DNA of 64,000 bases from Streptomyces triticisoli (GTDB taxonomy: Bacteria; Actinomycetota; Actinomycetes; Streptomycetales; Streptomycetaceae), in contig NZ_QFDQ01000003.1 of assembly GCF_003270085.1 (NCBI RefSeq), positions 1 to 64,000 on the forward strand, written 5' to 3'. Position numbers and translations under genes: made by a program. The notes under the pieces were generated by a model, which was given only the letters and a program-made list of their open reading frames with translations, was not told where the DNA came from and did no database searches. This document shows, in pieces, positions 32,773 through 44,037 of the stretch. How positions within the stretch are numbered: position 1 is the stretch's first letter; every line of letters begins with the position of its first letter.

Positions 32773-32798
32773 ACGGCCAGGGAGCGAGGGGACGGACG

Positions 32799-33206
32799 GT
32801 GCGGGAGACGTTGCGGGGGTCGACCGCCGTCGTCGCGGCGGACCACTTCCAGTCCTATTCGGTCGTCGGGCTGCTCGCCGTCGTGGGCGTGCTGTTCGTC
32901 GCCGTCGCCTTCGGCGCGGGCCGGCTGCTGCGCCCGGTGGTCCCCACGCCGGAGAAACTGCTGACGTACGAGTGCGGCGTCGACCCCGTCGGCGAGGGCT
33001 GGGCGCACACCCAGGTCCGCTACTACGTCTACGCCTTCCTGTACGTCGTCTTCGCCGTCGACTCGATCTTCCTGTTCCCCTGGGCGACGGTCTTCGCCGC
33101 CCCCGGCTACGGCGCGACGACGCTCGTGGAGATGTTCATCTTCCTCGGCTTCCTGGCCGTGGGCCTGCTGTACGCATACAAGAAGGGCGTCCTGGCATGG
33201 ACGTGA
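32799..33206 (+). CDS. nuoA2: NADH-quinone oxidoreductase subunit A, second operon
   Basis: 135 residues, three hydrophobic helices, with the NuoA signature [20 protein letters not shown] and [23 protein letters not shown] 32799 has gagggg seven bases upstream. First gene of the truncated second complex I operon; overlaps nuoB2 by 10 bp. Confidence 0.9.
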   Translation: MRETLRGSTAVVAADHFQSYSVVGLLAVVGVLFVAVAFGAGRLLRPVVPTPEKLLTYECGVDPVGEGWAHTQVRYYVYAFLYVVFAVDSIFLFPWATVFAAPGYGATTLVEMFIFLGFLAVGLLYAYKKGVLAWT

Positions 33207-33805
33207 ACCCCGAGCCCGTTCTGCTGCCCGAGCCGAAGAGGCTGGGCGCGCTCGCCCGGCTGGCTCCCGAGCCGATGAAGGTCGTCCTGAACTGGGGCCG
33301 CCGCTACTCGCTGTGGGTCTTCAACTTCGGTCTCGCCTGCTGCGCGATCGAGTTCATCGCCGCGTCGATGGCCCGGCACGACTTCATCCGGCTCGGCGTG
33401 ATCCCGTTCGCGCCCGGGCCGCGCCAGGCCGACCTGATGGTGGTGTCCGGCACGGTCACGGACAAGATGGCCCCGGCGATCAAACGCCTGTACGAGCAGA
33501 TGCCCGAGCCGAAGTACGTCATCTCCTTCGGCGCCTGCTCCAACTGCGGCGGCCCGTACTGGGACTCGTACTCCGTCACCAAGGGCGTCGACCAGATCAT
33601 CCCGGTGGACGTCTACGTCCCCGGCTGCCCGCCGCGCCCGGAGGCGCTGCTCCAGGGGATCCTGAAACTCCAGGAGAAGATCGCGCGGGAGTCGCTGGGG
33701 GAGCGGTACGGGGTCGGGACGGCGCGCCCTTCGACGGCGGCGCTGCGGAGCGGGCTGGTGAATCCGCCGGCCGCCGGAGCCGTCGGCGAGGAGGACGCGC
33801 GATGA
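33197..33805 (+). CDS. nuoB2: NADH-quinone oxidoreductase subunit B, second operon
   Basis: 202 residues. All ligands of the terminal N2 [4Fe-4S] cluster are present: [22 protein letters not shown] and [14 protein letters not shown]. The conserved stretch [20 protein letters not shown] follows. So the protein should be electron-transfer competent, even though the partner NuoD is not encoded in this operon. The last 35 residues are variable. The start overlaps nuoA2 and the stop overlaps nuoC2 by 4 bp. Confidence 0.93.
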   Translation: MDVNPEPVLLPEPKRLGALARLAPEPMKVVLNWGRRYSLWVFNFGLACCAIEFIAASMARHDFIRLGVIPFAPGPRQADLMVVSGTVTDKMAPAIKRLYEQMPEPKYVISFGACSNCGGPYWDSYSVTKGVDQIIPVDVYVPGCPPRPEALLQGILKLQEKIARESLGERYGVGTARPSTAALRSGLVNPPAAGAVGEEDAR

Positions 33806-35220
33806 GCGGTGCCGGTGCCGGCTGGCTGCCCGCGCCCGCCGAGGAACTGTTCGGCGAAGGGGCCACGGCGGAGGAGTCCTACGAGGTCCTCACGGTGGAC
33901 GTACCGCCCACCGCGTGGGTGCCCGCTCTGCTGACCGCCCGCGACGAGCTGGGCTGCACCTACTTCGACTGGCTGAGCGCGGTCGACGAGCCGGGCACGG
34001 GCTTCCGCGTCTCGGCCCACGTCGTCGCCCTCGCCCCGGTACGGCGCCTGCTGCTGCGTACGACGGTCCCGCACGAGGCGTCGGTGCTGCCCACCGCGGT
34101 CGACGTCTACGCGGGCGCGGGCTGGCACGAGCGCGAGACGCACGAAATGTTCGGGGTCCGCTTCGAGGGCCACCCCGCCCTGGACCACCTCCTCCTGCCG
34201 GAGACCTTCGAGGGCCACCCCCTGCGCAAGGACTTCGTCCTGGCCGCCCGCGTCGCCAAGGCCTGGCCGGGGGCGAAGGAACCAGGGGAGCCCGCGGTGG
34301 GTACCGCCCACGGCGGCCCCAGGCGCCGCCAGATGCTGCCCCCGGGCGTCCCCGACCCCAACGAGTGGGGCCCCTTGAAGGGCCAACTCCCACCGGCCCC
34401 GGCCCGCCCCGCAAGGGGCACGGCCCGCCCGGCGGGCGAGCGTCCGGTACGGCGTACCCGCACGGCGGCGGAGGGCTCGGCGAGCCAGACCGGCTCCGTA
34501 ACGGACGCGACCGGGGCCGCGAGGCCCCGCCGGACGCGGAGCGCGAGCGAGGGTTCGGTCAGCCAGGGCACCGGCCGGGAGACTCCGGCGGGGACCGAGG
34601 GCGCGCCCGGCGAGGCCGGGGCGGTGGCCGGGAGCACCGCGCCGCGGGGGCAGGCGGCCGGGGGGTCCCGCCGGGCGCGAAGTGCGTCCGAGGGGTCGGT
34701 CAGTCAGCGCGCGGCAGGCGTGGAGGACGCGAGCCCGGAGGCTGCGACGGCGGCCGAGGGCGCACCCGCGGAAGGCGGCGGGGCGGTGGCCGGGGGTGCC
34801 GCGCGGCGGAAACAGGCCGCGGCCGAAGGCGCGACGTCGCAGGCCGCGGCGGCGGAAGGGCCGGCCGCGGAGGCTTCGGTGGCCCATGAGCCGGGCGCGG
34901 AGGCGTCCTCCGCAGCCCGGTCCGGGCCTCGGCGTACGCAGAGCGCGTCCGAGGGGTCGGCTTCCCAGCGGGCCGGCACCGGGCCACGTCGTGCGCGCAG
35001 CGCGAGCGAGGGTTCGGCCTCCCAGCGTGCGGCGGCGGCCGACCGGTCGCCCGTGCCTCCCGCGACCCCGCGCAGCCCGGACGCCCCCTGGCACCACGCC
35101 CGCCCGGCGTTCGACGAGTCCGAGCCGAAGCCGCGGCGGAAACCCGAGGACGCCACCCCCGACGACAACGCCCCCGACACCCCTGACACCCCCGACGGCT
35201 CCGAAGGAGGCCCGCAGTGA
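33802..35220 (+). CDS. nuoC2: NuoC-like 30-kDa subunit with a long repeat-bearing C-terminal tail, second operon
   Basis: 472 residues. Residues 1-160 are a complex I 30-kDa domain, with the family signature [16 protein letters not shown] (110-125) and [16 protein letters not shown] (130-145). Residues 165-472 are a low-complexity A/G/E/S/R/P-rich tail, far beyond the usual length of about 180-240. The tail holds six copies of a 13-residue repeat of the form RRxRSASEGSxSQ at 217-229, 243-255, 290-302, 335-347, 377-389 and 396-408, and then an acidic, proline-rich end. The frame, codon bias and 4-bp overlaps at both ends show that the tail is really translated. No NuoD domain is fused to it. 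Confidence 0.85.
   Translation: MSGAGAGWLPAPAEELFGEGATAEESYEVLTVDVPPTAWVPALLTARDELGCTYFDWLSAVDEPGTGFRVSAHVVALAPVRRLLLRTTVPHEASVLPTAVDVYAGAGWHERETHEMFGVRFEGHPALDHLLLPETFEGHPLRKDFVLAARVAKAWPGAKEPGEPAVGTAHGGPRRRQMLPPGVPDPNEWGPLKGQLPPAPARPARGTARPAGERPVRRTRTAAEGSASQTGSVTDATGAARPRRTRSASEGSVSQGTGRETPAGTEGAPGEAGAVAGSTAPRGQAAGGSRRARSASEGSVSQRAAGVEDASPEAATAAEGAPAEGGGAVAGGAARRKQAAAEGATSQAAAAEGPAAEASVAHEPGAEASSAARSGPRRTQSASEGSASQRAGTGPRRARSASEGSASQRAAAADRSPVPPATPRSPDAPWHHARPAFDESEPKPRRKPEDATPDDNAPDTPDTPDGSEGGPQ
34450..35025 (+). repeat. Dispersed coding repeat (six 39-bp units) in nuoC2
   Basis: Six units encoding a 13-residue motif; the best-conserved units (such as those at 34989 and 34669) share most bases including gcgcgcagcgcgagcgaggg-like sequence. 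Spacing between unit starts varies from 19 to 47 codons, so it is not a simple tandem array. Confidence 0.85.
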
Positions 35221-36185
35221 ACGACGCGGTCGACGTCGCCCTGCGACTCCTGATCGTCTTCGCGGTCTTCCTCACCTTCCCCCTGATCATCGGTCAGACC
35301 GAGCACAAGGTGATGGCCCACATGCAGGGCCGCCTCGGTCCCATGTACGCCGGCGGCTTCCACGGCTGGGCCCAGCTCGTCGCGGACGGCGTGAAGTTCG
35401 TGCAGAAGGAGGACGTGGTCCCGGCCGGTGCCGACCGCCGGGTCTTCCAGCTCGCCCCCGCCGTCGCCCTGCTGCCGTACCTCCTCGTGCTGCTCGCCAT
35501 CCCGATCGGCCCCGGCGAGGGCGCCGTCGGCCAGGTCCTCGACGCGGGCATCTTCTTCGTGCTCGCCGTGATGGGCGTCGGCGTCCTCGGCTCGCTCATG
35601 GCCGGGTGGGCCTCCGCCAACAAGTTCTCCCTCCTCGGCGGCCTGCGCACCGCCGCCCAGCTCCTCGCCTACGAACTGCCCATGCTGCTCGCCGCCGCCT
35701 CCGTGGCGATGGCGGCCGGCACGGTCTCCCTGCCCGGCATCGTCCACGCCTTCCAGTGGTGGTGGCTGCCCTGGCAGATCGTCGGCGCGATCGTCTTCTT
35801 CGTCGCCGGCCTCGCCGAACTGCAACGTCCGCCGTTCGACATGCCCGTCGCCGACTCGGAGATCATCTTCGGTGCGTACACCGAGTACACCGGTCTGCGC
35901 TTCGCCCTCTTCCTCCTCGCCGAGTACGCCGGGATCGTCGTCCTGTGCGGTCTGACCACCGTCCTCTTCCTGGGCGGCTGGCACGGCCCCTGGGGCGCCG
36001 AGGGACTCGGCTGGCTGTGGACCCTGCTGAAGACCGCCGTCCTCGCCTTCGTCGTCATCTGGCTGCGCGTCACCCACCCCCGCCTGCGCGCGGACCAGCT
36101 CCAGAAGTTCTCCTGGACCCTCCTCGTCCCCCTCTCCCTCGCCCAGATCGCCCTCACCGGCATCGTCAAGGTGGTGATTTCCTGA
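35217..36185 (+). CDS. nuoH2: NADH-quinone oxidoreductase subunit H, second operon
   Basis: 322 residues, about eight hydrophobic helices. Signature HMQGRLGPMYAGGFHGWAQL and ELQRPPFDMPVADSEIIFGA. Shorter than the first NuoH (454) because it lacks the proline-rich tail, and it has GRLGPM where the standard protein has RRIGPN. GTG start overlaps the nuoC2 stop by 4 bp. In standard operons NuoD-G would lie between C and H; here H directly follows C. Confidence 0.93.
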   Translation: MNDAVDVALRLLIVFAVFLTFPLIIGQTEHKVMAHMQGRLGPMYAGGFHGWAQLVADGVKFVQKEDVVPAGADRRVFQLAPAVALLPYLLVLLAIPIGPGEGAVGQVLDAGIFFVLAVMGVGVLGSLMAGWASANKFSLLGGLRTAAQLLAYELPMLLAAASVAMAAGTVSLPGIVHAFQWWWLPWQIVGAIVFFVAGLAELQRPPFDMPVADSEIIFGAYTEYTGLRFALFLLAEYAGIVVLCGLTTVLFLGGWHGPWGAEGLGWLWTLLKTAVLAFVVIWLRVTHPRLRADQLQKFSWTLLVPLSLAQIALTGIVKVVIS

Positions 36186-36803
36186 ATGGCCCCCATCCCT
36201 GGCTCCGGCCTCGCCAAGGGCCTGGCCGTCACCCTGCGCACGATGACGAAGAAGACCGTCACCGAGCAGTATCCGGACACCCAGCCCGACCTGCCGCCCC
36301 GCACCCGCGGAGTGATCGGCCTGTTCGAGGAGAACTGCACGGTCTGCATGTTGTGCGCCCGCGAGTGCCCGGACTGGTGCATCTACATCGACTCCCACAA
36401 GGAGACGATCCCGGCGGCGACCCCCGGCGGCCGCGAACGCAGCCGCAACGTCCTCGACCGCTTCGCCATCGACTTCGCCCTGTGCATGTACTGCGGTATC
36501 TGCATCGAGGTCTGTCCTTTCGACGCCCTGTTCTGGTCCCCGGAGTTCGAGTACGCCGAGACCGACATCCGCGACCTCACCCACGAGCGCGACAAGCTCC
36601 GCGAGTGGATGTGGACCGTGCCGGCCCCGCCCGCCCTGGACCCCGGCGCGGAGGAACCCAAGGAGATCGCCGCCGCCCGCAAGACCGCCGAGAAGCTGGC
36701 CGCCCAGCAGCAGGCCGCACAGGCCGCACAGGCCGAGCAGTCGAAGCAAACCGAGCAGTCAGAGCCGCCCAAGCAGCCCGAACCGCGGGAGGAGGACGCA
36801 TGA
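36186..36803 (+). CDS. nuoI2: NADH-quinone oxidoreductase subunit I, second operon
   Basis: 205 residues with two 4Fe-4S motifs, [12 protein letters not shown] and [12 protein letters not shown]. The start ATG is directly adjacent to the nuoH2 stop. The last 55 residues are low-complexity Q/A/E/P-rich and probably disordered. This subunit would be the electron entry of the complex when the NADH module is absent, as in ferredoxin- or F420-linked relatives. Confidence 0.93.
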   Translation: MAPIPGSGLAKGLAVTLRTMTKKTVTEQYPDTQPDLPPRTRGVIGLFEENCTVCMLCARECPDWCIYIDSHKETIPAATPGGRERSRNVLDRFAIDFALCMYCGICIEVCPFDALFWSPEFEYAETDIRDLTHERDKLREWMWTVPAPPALDPGAEEPKEIAAARKTAEKLAAQQQAAQAAQAEQSKQTEQSEPPKQPEPREEDA

Positions 36804-37441
36804 GCATCGCCGCCGCAAGCCCCGGTTTCCTCTCCCCGACCGGAGTCGAGATCGCCTTCCTCCTCGTCGGCCTGGTCACCTTCGGCGCCGCCCTCGTCAC
36901 CGTCACCACCCGGCAGCTGGTGCACGCCGCCCTGTGGCTGGTGGTGGCCCTCGGTGGCCTCGCCGTCGAGTACCTCCTGCTCACCGCCGAGTTCATCGCC
37001 TGGGTTCAGGTCCTCATCTACGTCGGTTCCGTCGTCGTCCTCCTCCTGTTCGGCCTGATGCTCACCAAGGCCCCCATCGGCCGCTCCCCGGACGCCGACT
37101 CCGGCAACCGCTGGGCCGCCCTCCTCGTGGCCGGCGCCGCCGCGGCCGCCCTGGTCTGGGTGGTCGTCGATGCCTTCCGCACCACCTGGATCGACCTGGA
37201 CGGCGCCGCCGTCGGCACCACGAAGGTCACCGGCGAGAGCCTCTTCCAGAACTGGGTGCTGCCCTTCGAGGCCCTCTCCGTCCTCCTGCTGGCCGCCCTG
37301 GTCGGCGCGATCGTCCTGTCCCGCAAGGCGAAGGCGGACGCAGCCGCTTCTTCCCGAGCTCCGCAGGAGCGCGGCGACCAGGGCGCGGACCGGAGCGAGG
37401 ACCGGAACACGGACCGGAGCGCGCAGGAAGGTGCCCGCTGA
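36800..37441 (+). CDS. nuoJ2: NADH-quinone oxidoreductase subunit J, second operon
   Basis: 213 residues, five hydrophobic helices including [21 protein letters not shown] polar tail of about 45 residues rich in R/D/E/S follows. ATG overlaps the nuoI2 stop by 4 bp; its TGA shares one base with the nuoK2 ATG. Confidence 0.92.
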   Translation: MSIAAASPGFLSPTGVEIAFLLVGLVTFGAALVTVTTRQLVHAALWLVVALGGLAVEYLLLTAEFIAWVQVLIYVGSVVVLLLFGLMLTKAPIGRSPDADSGNRWAALLVAGAAAAALVWVVVDAFRTTWIDLDGAAVGTTKVTGESLFQNWVLPFEALSVLLLAALVGAIVLSRKAKADAAASSRAPQERGDQGADRSEDRNTDRSAQEGAR

Positions 37442-37842
37442 TGCACCTCGCCTATCCCGCCGTGCTCTCCGCCCTCCTCTTCTGCACCGGCCTGTACGGC
37501 GTCCTCGCCCGCCGCAACGCGATCCTGGTCCTGATGTCCGTCGAGCTCATGCTCAACGCCGTCAACCTCAACCTGGTCGCCTTCGACGTCTGGCTCACCA
37601 GGGCCGCGATCGAGACGCTGCACTCCGGGCAGGCCCTGACCCTGTTCACCATCGCCATCGCCGCCGCCGAGATCGGCATAGGCCTGGCGATCGTCCTCGC
37701 CGTCCACCGCAACCGCGGCACCTCGGACATCGACCGGCTCCGCGATGCCGCCGAGGGCCCCGACGACGACCTCGACGACGGCCCCGACAGCGACGCCGCC
37801 GCGCGAGCGCAGGCCGCTGGGAAGGCGGAGGCCACCGCGTGA
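37441..37842 (+). CDS. nuoK2: NADH-quinone oxidoreductase subunit K with acidic tail, second operon
   Basis: 133 residues. The three-helix core (1-95) holds the conserved glutamates ([32 protein letters not shown]). About 35 extra residues, acidic then alanine-rich ([17 protein letters not shown]), extend past the usual length of about 100. Confidence 0.92.
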   Translation: MHLAYPAVLSALLFCTGLYGVLARRNAILVLMSVELMLNAVNLNLVAFDVWLTRAAIETLHSGQALTLFTIAIAAAEIGIGLAIVLAVHRNRGTSDIDRLRDAAEGPDDDLDDGPDSDAAARAQAAGKAEATA

Positions 37843-39833
37843 CCACGACCACCCTCGCCGTCCTCGTCCCCCTCCTTCCGTTCCTCGGCGCCGTGGCCGG
37901 CCTGCTGCTCGGCCGCACCGCCCCCGGCTTCGTCCGCCCGCTCGCCGTCCTGCCGACCCTCGCCTCCCTCGTCCTGACCGCGCTGGTCGCCGCGGACCAG
38001 GGCGGCGGCCGGGCCGTCGACGCCGCCACCGAGCTCACCCCCACCGGCTCGGTCCCCATCGAACTCGCCCTGCACATCGACGGCTTCGCCGCGCTCGTCG
38101 CCGTCCTGGTCGGCGCCGTAGCCACCTGCGTGCAGATCTACTCCATGGGCTACCTGCGCGACGACCCGCGCTACCCCTCCTACGCCGCTCTCGTCTCCCT
38201 GTTCACCTCCGCGATGCTGCTCGTCGTCTACTCCGGCGACCTGATCGTGCTGCTGGTCGGCTGGGAAGTCATGGGCATCTGCTCCTACTTCCTGGTCGGC
38301 CACTACTGGGAGACCCCGGAGGCCCGCGCCGCCTCCATCAAGGCCTTCCTGGTCACCAAGCTCGGTGACGTACCGTTCCTGATCGGCCTGTTCGCACTCG
38401 GCACCGCCGCCGGGTCCTTCCGGATCACCGAGGTCCTCGACACCGTCGCGAGCGGCGGACTGCACCACCCGACCGTGGTCGCCCTGCTGCTCCTCGCCGG
38501 CGTGGCGGGCAAGTCGGCGCAGTTCCCGCTCCACACCTGGCTGCCCGACGCGATGGCGGGCCCCACACCCGTCTCCGCGCTGATCCACGCCGCGACGATG
38601 GTCGCCGCCGGCGTCTACTTCGTCGCCCGGCTCCTCCCCGTCTTCCAGGCCTCCGCGGCCGCGATGACCGTCCTCGCCGTCATGGCCGCCGTGACCATGG
38701 CCGGCTCGGCGCTCGCCGCACTCGCCCAGGACGACATCAAACGCGTCCTCGCCTACTCGACGATCAGCCAGCTCGGCTACATGACCGGCGCCCTCGCCGT
38801 CGCCGACCGCGGCGCGGCCGTCTTCCACCTCCTGTCCCACGGCGCCTTCAAGGCGCTGCTGTTCCTCGCCGCCGGCGTGATCATCCACGCCGCCGGCACC
38901 AACTCGCTGGCCGCCATGTCCCGCATGAGCAACCTGCGCGACCGCGTCCCGGACGCCTACTGGACGATGACCGTGGCGCTCCTCGCGCTCGCCGCGATCC
39001 CCCCCTTCAGCGGCTTCTTCTCCAAGGAGTCCGTCCTCGGCGCCGCCGAACACGTCGCCTCCGGCCACACCGACCACGCCCCCGGCGCGGCGGGCTGGAC
39101 CGTCCTCGTCGCCGGCCTCGTCACGGCCCTGCTCACCGGCGCCTACGCCATGCGCCTGTGGCTGCGGGCCTTCCGCGGCCAGGGCACCGAGGCCCCCGAC
39201 CACGGCAAGCAGCCCCTCGCCATGAACGCCGTCCTCTGGGTGCTCGCCATCCCGTCCCTCGCCTTCGGCGGCCTCGCCTTCCGCACCCTGCCCGCCTGGT
39301 TCGACGGCCGCGACCTGAGCCCCACGCTCACCACCTCCGTCCTCGGCACGGGGGTCGCCCTGGTCGGCGGCATCGTCACCTACGGCGCCTGGCGGCACAC
39401 CACCGCACTCGCCGCCCGCGTCCCCCTCGGCGCCGTCGCCGCCCACCCGGAGGCCGACGCCGGACTCGTCGAGGCCGAGGCCATCGCCAGCCACAAGCCC
39501 GCTTACGGGGACATCGCCTACGCGCCCGACCCCGCCGACCCCGGACGGCTGCTGCTCGGACCGCTGCACCGCCACGCGGCCGTCGGCTTCCACCTCGACG
39601 CCGTGTACGCGGCCCTCTTCGTCCGCCCGGTCCTGGCCGGAGCGAGCCTCGTCCGGTTCCTCGACCGGGAGGTCGTCGAGACCTACGTACGCGGCGCCGG
39701 CGCCGCCCCCCGGCTGCTCGGGGCCGTCGTACGGCGTGCCCAGACCGGCAATGTGCAGACCTATGTGAGCGCGCTGCTCGCCGGCACCGTCGTCCTCGCG
39801 GTCGCCGCCGTCCTTCTCGCCACGGGAGTGTGA
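37839..39833 (+). CDS. nuoL2: NADH-quinone oxidoreductase subunit L, second operon
   Basis: 664 residues, antiporter-like, with [37 protein letters not shown] and [20 protein letters not shown]. The C-terminal lateral-helix region is present. GTG start overlaps nuoK2 by 4 bp. The key Glu and Lys residues of proton pumping are kept. Confidence 0.93.
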   Translation: MTTTTLAVLVPLLPFLGAVAGLLLGRTAPGFVRPLAVLPTLASLVLTALVAADQGGGRAVDAATELTPTGSVPIELALHIDGFAALVAVLVGAVATCVQIYSMGYLRDDPRYPSYAALVSLFTSAMLLVVYSGDLIVLLVGWEVMGICSYFLVGHYWETPEARAASIKAFLVTKLGDVPFLIGLFALGTAAGSFRITEVLDTVASGGLHHPTVVALLLLAGVAGKSAQFPLHTWLPDAMAGPTPVSALIHAATMVAAGVYFVARLLPVFQASAAAMTVLAVMAAVTMAGSALAALAQDDIKRVLAYSTISQLGYMTGALAVADRGAAVFHLLSHGAFKALLFLAAGVIIHAAGTNSLAAMSRMSNLRDRVPDAYWTMTVALLALAAIPPFSGFFSKESVLGAAEHVASGHTDHAPGAAGWTVLVAGLVTALLTGAYAMRLWLRAFRGQGTEAPDHGKQPLAMNAVLWVLAIPSLAFGGLAFRTLPAWFDGRDLSPTLTTSVLGTGVALVGGIVTYGAWRHTTALAARVPLGAVAAHPEADAGLVEAEAIASHKPAYGDIAYAPDPADPGRLLLGPLHRHAAVGFHLDAVYAALFVRPVLAGASLVRFLDREVVETYVRGAGAAPRLLGAVVRRAQTGNVQTYVSALLAGTVVLAVAAVLLATGV

Positions 39834-39839
39834 GCAGGC

Positions 39840-41414
39840 GTGACCGGTATCAACGAGTCCGTGATGCAGTTCCTTCTGGCATTCCTCGTCGTCGGCCCGC
39901 TCCTCGGGGCCGGGGCCGCCCTCCTGCCTGCCCCGCCCGGACTGAAGGGGAAGTCACCCGACCAGGCCGTGCTCCGGCACGGCGTCACGGTCACCGGCGC
40001 CGTCCTCGCCGCCGCGATCGCCCTCACGGCCGGCTTCGACCACGCCCAGGCGTCGAAGATGCAGGCCACGACCGACATCAGCTGGATCCCCGCACTCCAC
40101 GTGCGCATCCACCTCGGCGTCGACGGCATCTCCCTCCCCCTCCTCGTCCTGACCGCGCTGCTGGCCTTCCTCTGCGCGCTGTACTCCTACTTCAAGCCAC
40201 CCGCGGGCCCGACCCCGAAGGCATTCGTCGCGCTGCTGCTCCTGCTCGAGTCCGGCACCCTCGCGACCTTCGCCGTCCTCGATCTGCTGCTGTTCTTCCT
40301 CGCGTTCGAGATGGTGCTCATCCCGATGTACTTCCTCATCGCCCGCTGGGGCGGCGAGGGCCGTCAGGCCGCCGCCTGGCGGTTCATCCTCTACACACTG
40401 CTCGGCTCGGTCGTCATGCTGCTCGGCCTGCTCCTGATCGGGATCAAGGCCGGCACATTCGACATGGTCGCACTCGCCACTGACAACGGCCGGTCACTGA
40501 CCGCGACCGTGCAGGTCATCGCGGTTCTGGCGATCGGAGTCGGGCTCGCGGTCAAGACACCGTTGTGGCCGCTGCACAGCTGGCTGCCGGACGCCCACAC
40601 CGCCGCCCCGACCGTCGGCTCGGTCCTGCTGGCCGGTGTCCTGCTCAAGATGGGAACGTACGGGTTCGTCCGGATCCTGCTGCCGATCACGCCCGACGGC
40701 TTCCACACCTTCGCGCCCTACCTCGCCGCCTTCGCCGTCGTCGGGATCATCTACGGATCCCTGGCCTGCCTCGCCCTGGCCAGACCGGGCGCCAAGGGCG
40801 ACCTCAAGCGGCTCATCGCCTACTCCTCCGTCGGCCACATGGGCTTCGTCCTGCTCGGCATCGCCACCATGACCCCGACCGGCGTGAACGGCGCCCTGTT
40901 CGCCAACATCGCCCACGGCCTCATCACCGGCCTGCTCTTCTTCGTCGTCGGCGCCCTCAAGGACCGCACCGGCACCACCGACCTCGACGCCCTCGCGGAG
41001 AAGACAGGCGCCGCCCTGTACGGAAAGGCCCCGCGCCTGGGCGGCCTGCTCGCCTTCGGCGCGGTCGCCTCGCTCGGCCTGCCCGGACTCGCCGGATTCT
41101 GGGGCGAGATGCTCGCCCTGTTCGGCTCGTTCAGGCCCGCCGACGGCCTCAGCCGGCCCGCCTTCCTCACCTTCATGGCGATCGGCGTGTTCGGCACCCT
41201 CCTGACCGCCGCGTACATGCTCATCGTGGTCCGCCGCGTCTGCATGGGCGCCGTACCGCGGCAGGCGCCCCGGCTCGCCGACGTCCACACCTACGAGTTC
41301 GCGGCCTGGACCCCGCTCGTCGCCCTCACCGTCCTCGCCGGGCTCTGGCCGAAGGCCCTGCTCGGGCTCACCGACCCGGCCGTGCAGCAGCTCCTCGCAG
41401 GAGGCACCCGATGA
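39840..41414 (+). CDS. nuoM2: NADH-quinone oxidoreductase subunit M, second operon
   Basis: 524 residues from GTG 39840. [20 protein letters not shown] carries the conserved Glu; [20 protein letters not shown] and [20 protein letters not shown] carry the conserved lysines. Overlaps the next gene by 4 bp. Confidence 0.93.
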   Translation: MTGINESVMQFLLAFLVVGPLLGAGAALLPAPPGLKGKSPDQAVLRHGVTVTGAVLAAAIALTAGFDHAQASKMQATTDISWIPALHVRIHLGVDGISLPLLVLTALLAFLCALYSYFKPPAGPTPKAFVALLLLLESGTLATFAVLDLLLFFLAFEMVLIPMYFLIARWGGEGRQAAAWRFILYTLLGSVVMLLGLLLIGIKAGTFDMVALATDNGRSLTATVQVIAVLAIGVGLAVKTPLWPLHSWLPDAHTAAPTVGSVLLAGVLLKMGTYGFVRILLPITPDGFHTFAPYLAAFAVVGIIYGSLACLALARPGAKGDLKRLIAYSSVGHMGFVLLGIATMTPTGVNGALFANIAHGLITGLLFFVVGALKDRTGTTDLDALAEKTGAALYGKAPRLGGLLAFGAVASLGLPGLAGFWGEMLALFGSFRPADGLSRPAFLTFMAIGVFGTLLTAAYMLIVVRRVCMGAVPRQAPRLADVHTYEFAAWTPLVALTVLAGLWPKALLGLTDPAVQQLLAGGTR

Positions 41415-42940
41415 GCGCCCTGCTCCTGGCCCAGCCGTCGGCCGAATCGATGGTCCAGTCCGTCGACTGGCTCGCCATCGCACCGCCCACCCTCACCGCG
41501 GTGGTCGCGCTCGCGGTGCTCGTCGCCGACCTCTTCGTGCCCGCCGGCCGCAAACCCGTCCTCGGCCGGGTCTCCATCGCGGGCCTCTCCGCCGCCACCC
41601 TGTTGCTGCTGCCCCTCCTCGACGGCCGCCGCAGCACGTTCTGCCTGACCGGACAGGCCGACGTCTGCAGCTACACCGCCGACCACTTCGCCCTCGTCAT
41701 CCAGTTCCTCGTCCTCGGCGGCGCGCTCCTCACGGCCCTGCTGTCGGTCACCGCGCTGAAGGACGCGCGCGGAGCACTGCCCGAAGGGGAGTTCTGGTTC
41801 CTGCTGCTGGCCTCCACCGCCGGCGCCGCCCTGCTGCCCGCCGCACGCGACCTGGCGACCCTGATCGTCGCCCTGGAGGTCGCCTCCCTGCCCGCCTTCG
41901 CCCTCGTCGGCCTGCGGCACGGCGACCGCAGGTCCTCCGACGCGGCCCTGAAGTTCTTCCTGTCCTCGGTCACCGCCACCGCCGTCAGCCTCCTCGGCGT
42001 CAGCTTCGTCTACGCCTCCACCGGCACCCTCTACCTCACCCAGGTCGCCGACCGCATCCAGCACGTCGACGGACAGCTCCACACCGTCGCCCAGACCGGC
42101 GTCGTCCTCACCCTCGTCGGCTTCGCCTTCAAGACGGCCGCCGTCCCCTTCCACTTCTGGGTCCCCGACACCTACGTGGGCGCCCCCCTGCCCATCGCCG
42201 CCTACCTGTCGGTCATCGGCAAGGCGGTCGGCTTCACCGGCCTGATCCTCGTCACCGTCGTCGCCTTCCCGTCGTACGCCGGTGCCTGGGGGCCGGCTCT
42301 CGCCATATTCGCCGCACTCACCATGACCGTCGGCAACGTCGGAGCCCTGCGCCAGCAGGCCACGCGCGCGTACAGCGCGGTACGGCTGCTCGCCTGGTCC
42401 TCCGTCGGGCAGGCCGGCTACCTCCTGGTGCCGATCGCCGCGGCCGGATACGCGAAGGACCCCCAGAAGTCGATCGGCTCCACGGTCGCCTACGCCCTCA
42501 TGTACGCCGCCGTGAACCTCGGTGCCTTCGCAGTCGCCGCCCTCGTGGGCCGTACGAGGGAACGCAACCGCATCACGGACTACCGGGGCCTGTACGCCAC
42601 CAACCCGCTGACCGCCCTCCTGATGGCCTTCTTCCTGCTGTGCCTGGCCGGACTGCCCCCGGGCGTCATCGGCCTGTTCGCCAAGGTCACCGTCTTCTCC
42701 GCGGCCGTCGACGCCGGACTCGGCTGGCTCGCCGTCGTCATGGCCGTCAACGTGGTCATCGCGCTCTTCTACTACCTGCAGTGGACGGCACTGCTGTTCC
42801 GCGCCCCCGAGGGCGAACCCGTACGGCACCGCGTCCCGGTCCCCCTCACCGCCGCCATCACCCTCACGGCCGTCCTCGGCATCGCCCTGTCCGGCGCACC
42901 CCAACTGGTCCTGCGCTTCGCCGGCACCGGCCTGTTCTGA
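41411..42940 (+). CDS. nuoN2: NADH-quinone oxidoreductase subunit N, second operon
   Basis: 509 residues. [40 protein letters not shown] and [17 protein letters not shown] identify NuoN. Last gene of the second operon. No clear hairpin was seen in the 230 bp before the HtpX-like gene, so read-through is possible. Confidence 0.93.
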   Translation: MSALLLAQPSAESMVQSVDWLAIAPPTLTAVVALAVLVADLFVPAGRKPVLGRVSIAGLSAATLLLLPLLDGRRSTFCLTGQADVCSYTADHFALVIQFLVLGGALLTALLSVTALKDARGALPEGEFWFLLLASTAGAALLPAARDLATLIVALEVASLPAFALVGLRHGDRRSSDAALKFFLSSVTATAVSLLGVSFVYASTGTLYLTQVADRIQHVDGQLHTVAQTGVVLTLVGFAFKTAAVPFHFWVPDTYVGAPLPIAAYLSVIGKAVGFTGLILVTVVAFPSYAGAWGPALAIFAALTMTVGNVGALRQQATRAYSAVRLLAWSSVGQAGYLLVPIAAAGYAKDPQKSIGSTVAYALMYAAVNLGAFAVAALVGRTRERNRITDYRGLYATNPLTALLMAFFLLCLAGLPPGVIGLFAKVTVFSAAVDAGLGWLAVVMAVNVVIALFYYLQWTALLFRAPEGEPVRHRVPVPLTAAITLTAVLGIALSGAPQLVLRFAGTGLF

Positions 42941-43173
42941 ACACCGGGGAGTCGCCACACGCGCGCCGGGCACTCGCCCCCCACGCGCGCGTGCCGCTCG
43001 GCGTCCCGCTCACCCGGACGGCCCGCGCGCCGTCGCGCACTCCAGGGAACCCGCGGCTCCCGCCTGGCGTTGACCAGTACGTAAGGGTCCACTGGAGGCG
43101 ACACCACGCCATCGGTGGCGTCGGACAACAGCAAGCGAAGGGTTCCCCTGCCGCACCGCTTGGAGGGCGTACC

Positions 43174-44037
43174 GTGCACCGCCGGCACAACGGGCTCAGG
43201 ACCGCAGTCCTCCTCGGGGGACTGTCCGCACTCATCATCGTCATCGGCAGTTTCTTCGGCCGCACCGGCCTGATCGTCGCGGTCCTCGTCGCCCTCGGCA
43301 CCAACGCGTACGCGTACTGGAACAGCGACAAGCTGGCACTGCGCGCCATGCGCGCCCGTCCGGTCAGCGAGTTCGAGGCCCCGGCCCTCTACCGCATGGT
43401 CCGCGAACTCTCCACCCAGGCCCGCCAGCCCATGCCCCGCCTGTACATCTCCCCGACGGAGGCGCCCAACGCCTTCGCGACCGGCCGCAACCCGCGCAAC
43501 GCGGCCGTGTGCTGCACGGAAGGCATCCTGCGCATCCTGGACCAGCGTGAACTGCGCGGCGTCATCGGCCACGAGCTCAGCCACGTCTACAACCGCGACA
43601 TCCTCATCTCCTCCGTCGCCGGAGCCCTCGCCTCCGTGATCATGTTCCTGGTCAATTTCGCCTGGCTGATCCCGATCGGCCGCTCCAACGACGACGAGGG
43701 CCCCGGCCTGCTCGGCATGCTCCTGATCATGATCCTCGGCCCGCTCGCGGCCACCGTCATCCAACTGGCCATCAGCCGCTCCAGGGAGTACGAGGCCGAC
43801 GCGTCCGGCGCCCGGCTCACCGGCGACCCCCTCGCCCTCGCCAGCGCCCTGCGCAAGCTGGAGATCGGCACCCAGCAGCTCCCGCTGCCCCCCGAGCCGC
43901 GTATCGAGACCGCGAGCCACATGATGATCGCCAACCCGTTCCGCCCGCGGCAGGGACTGTCGAGAATGTTCTCCACGCACCCGCCGATGGCGGAGCGCAT
44001 CGCCCGACTCGAGCAGATGGCAGGTCACTACCGATGA
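43174..44037 (+). CDS. htpX: HtpX-like M48 membrane metalloprotease
   Basis: 287 residues from GTG 43174, which has a clear ggaggg. Hydrophobic hairpin at about 8-50, zinc motif in [14 protein letters not shown] (about 135), membrane pair at about 150-200, and the third ligand in [15 protein letters not shown] (about 215). Degrades misfolded membrane proteins. Its stop overlaps the start of the next gene by 4 bp. Confidence 0.88.
   Translation: MHRRHNGLRTAVLLGGLSALIIVIGSFFGRTGLIVAVLVALGTNAYAYWNSDKLALRAMRARPVSEFEAPALYRMVRELSTQARQPMPRLYISPTEAPNAFATGRNPRNAAVCCTEGILRILDQRELRGVIGHELSHVYNRDILISSVAGALASVIMFLVNFAWLIPIGRSNDDEGPGLLGMLLIMILGPLAATVIQLAISRSREYEADASGARLTGDPLALASALRKLEIGTQQLPLPPEPRIETASHMMIANPFRPRQGLSRMFSTHPPMAERIARLEQMAGHYR

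Noticed and set aside
35027-35217. Possible hidden NuoD fused to or following NuoC2
   Set aside because: The end of NuoC2 is an acidic proline-rich tail and overlaps nuoH2 by 4 bp. None of the NuoD motifs appears in any frame.
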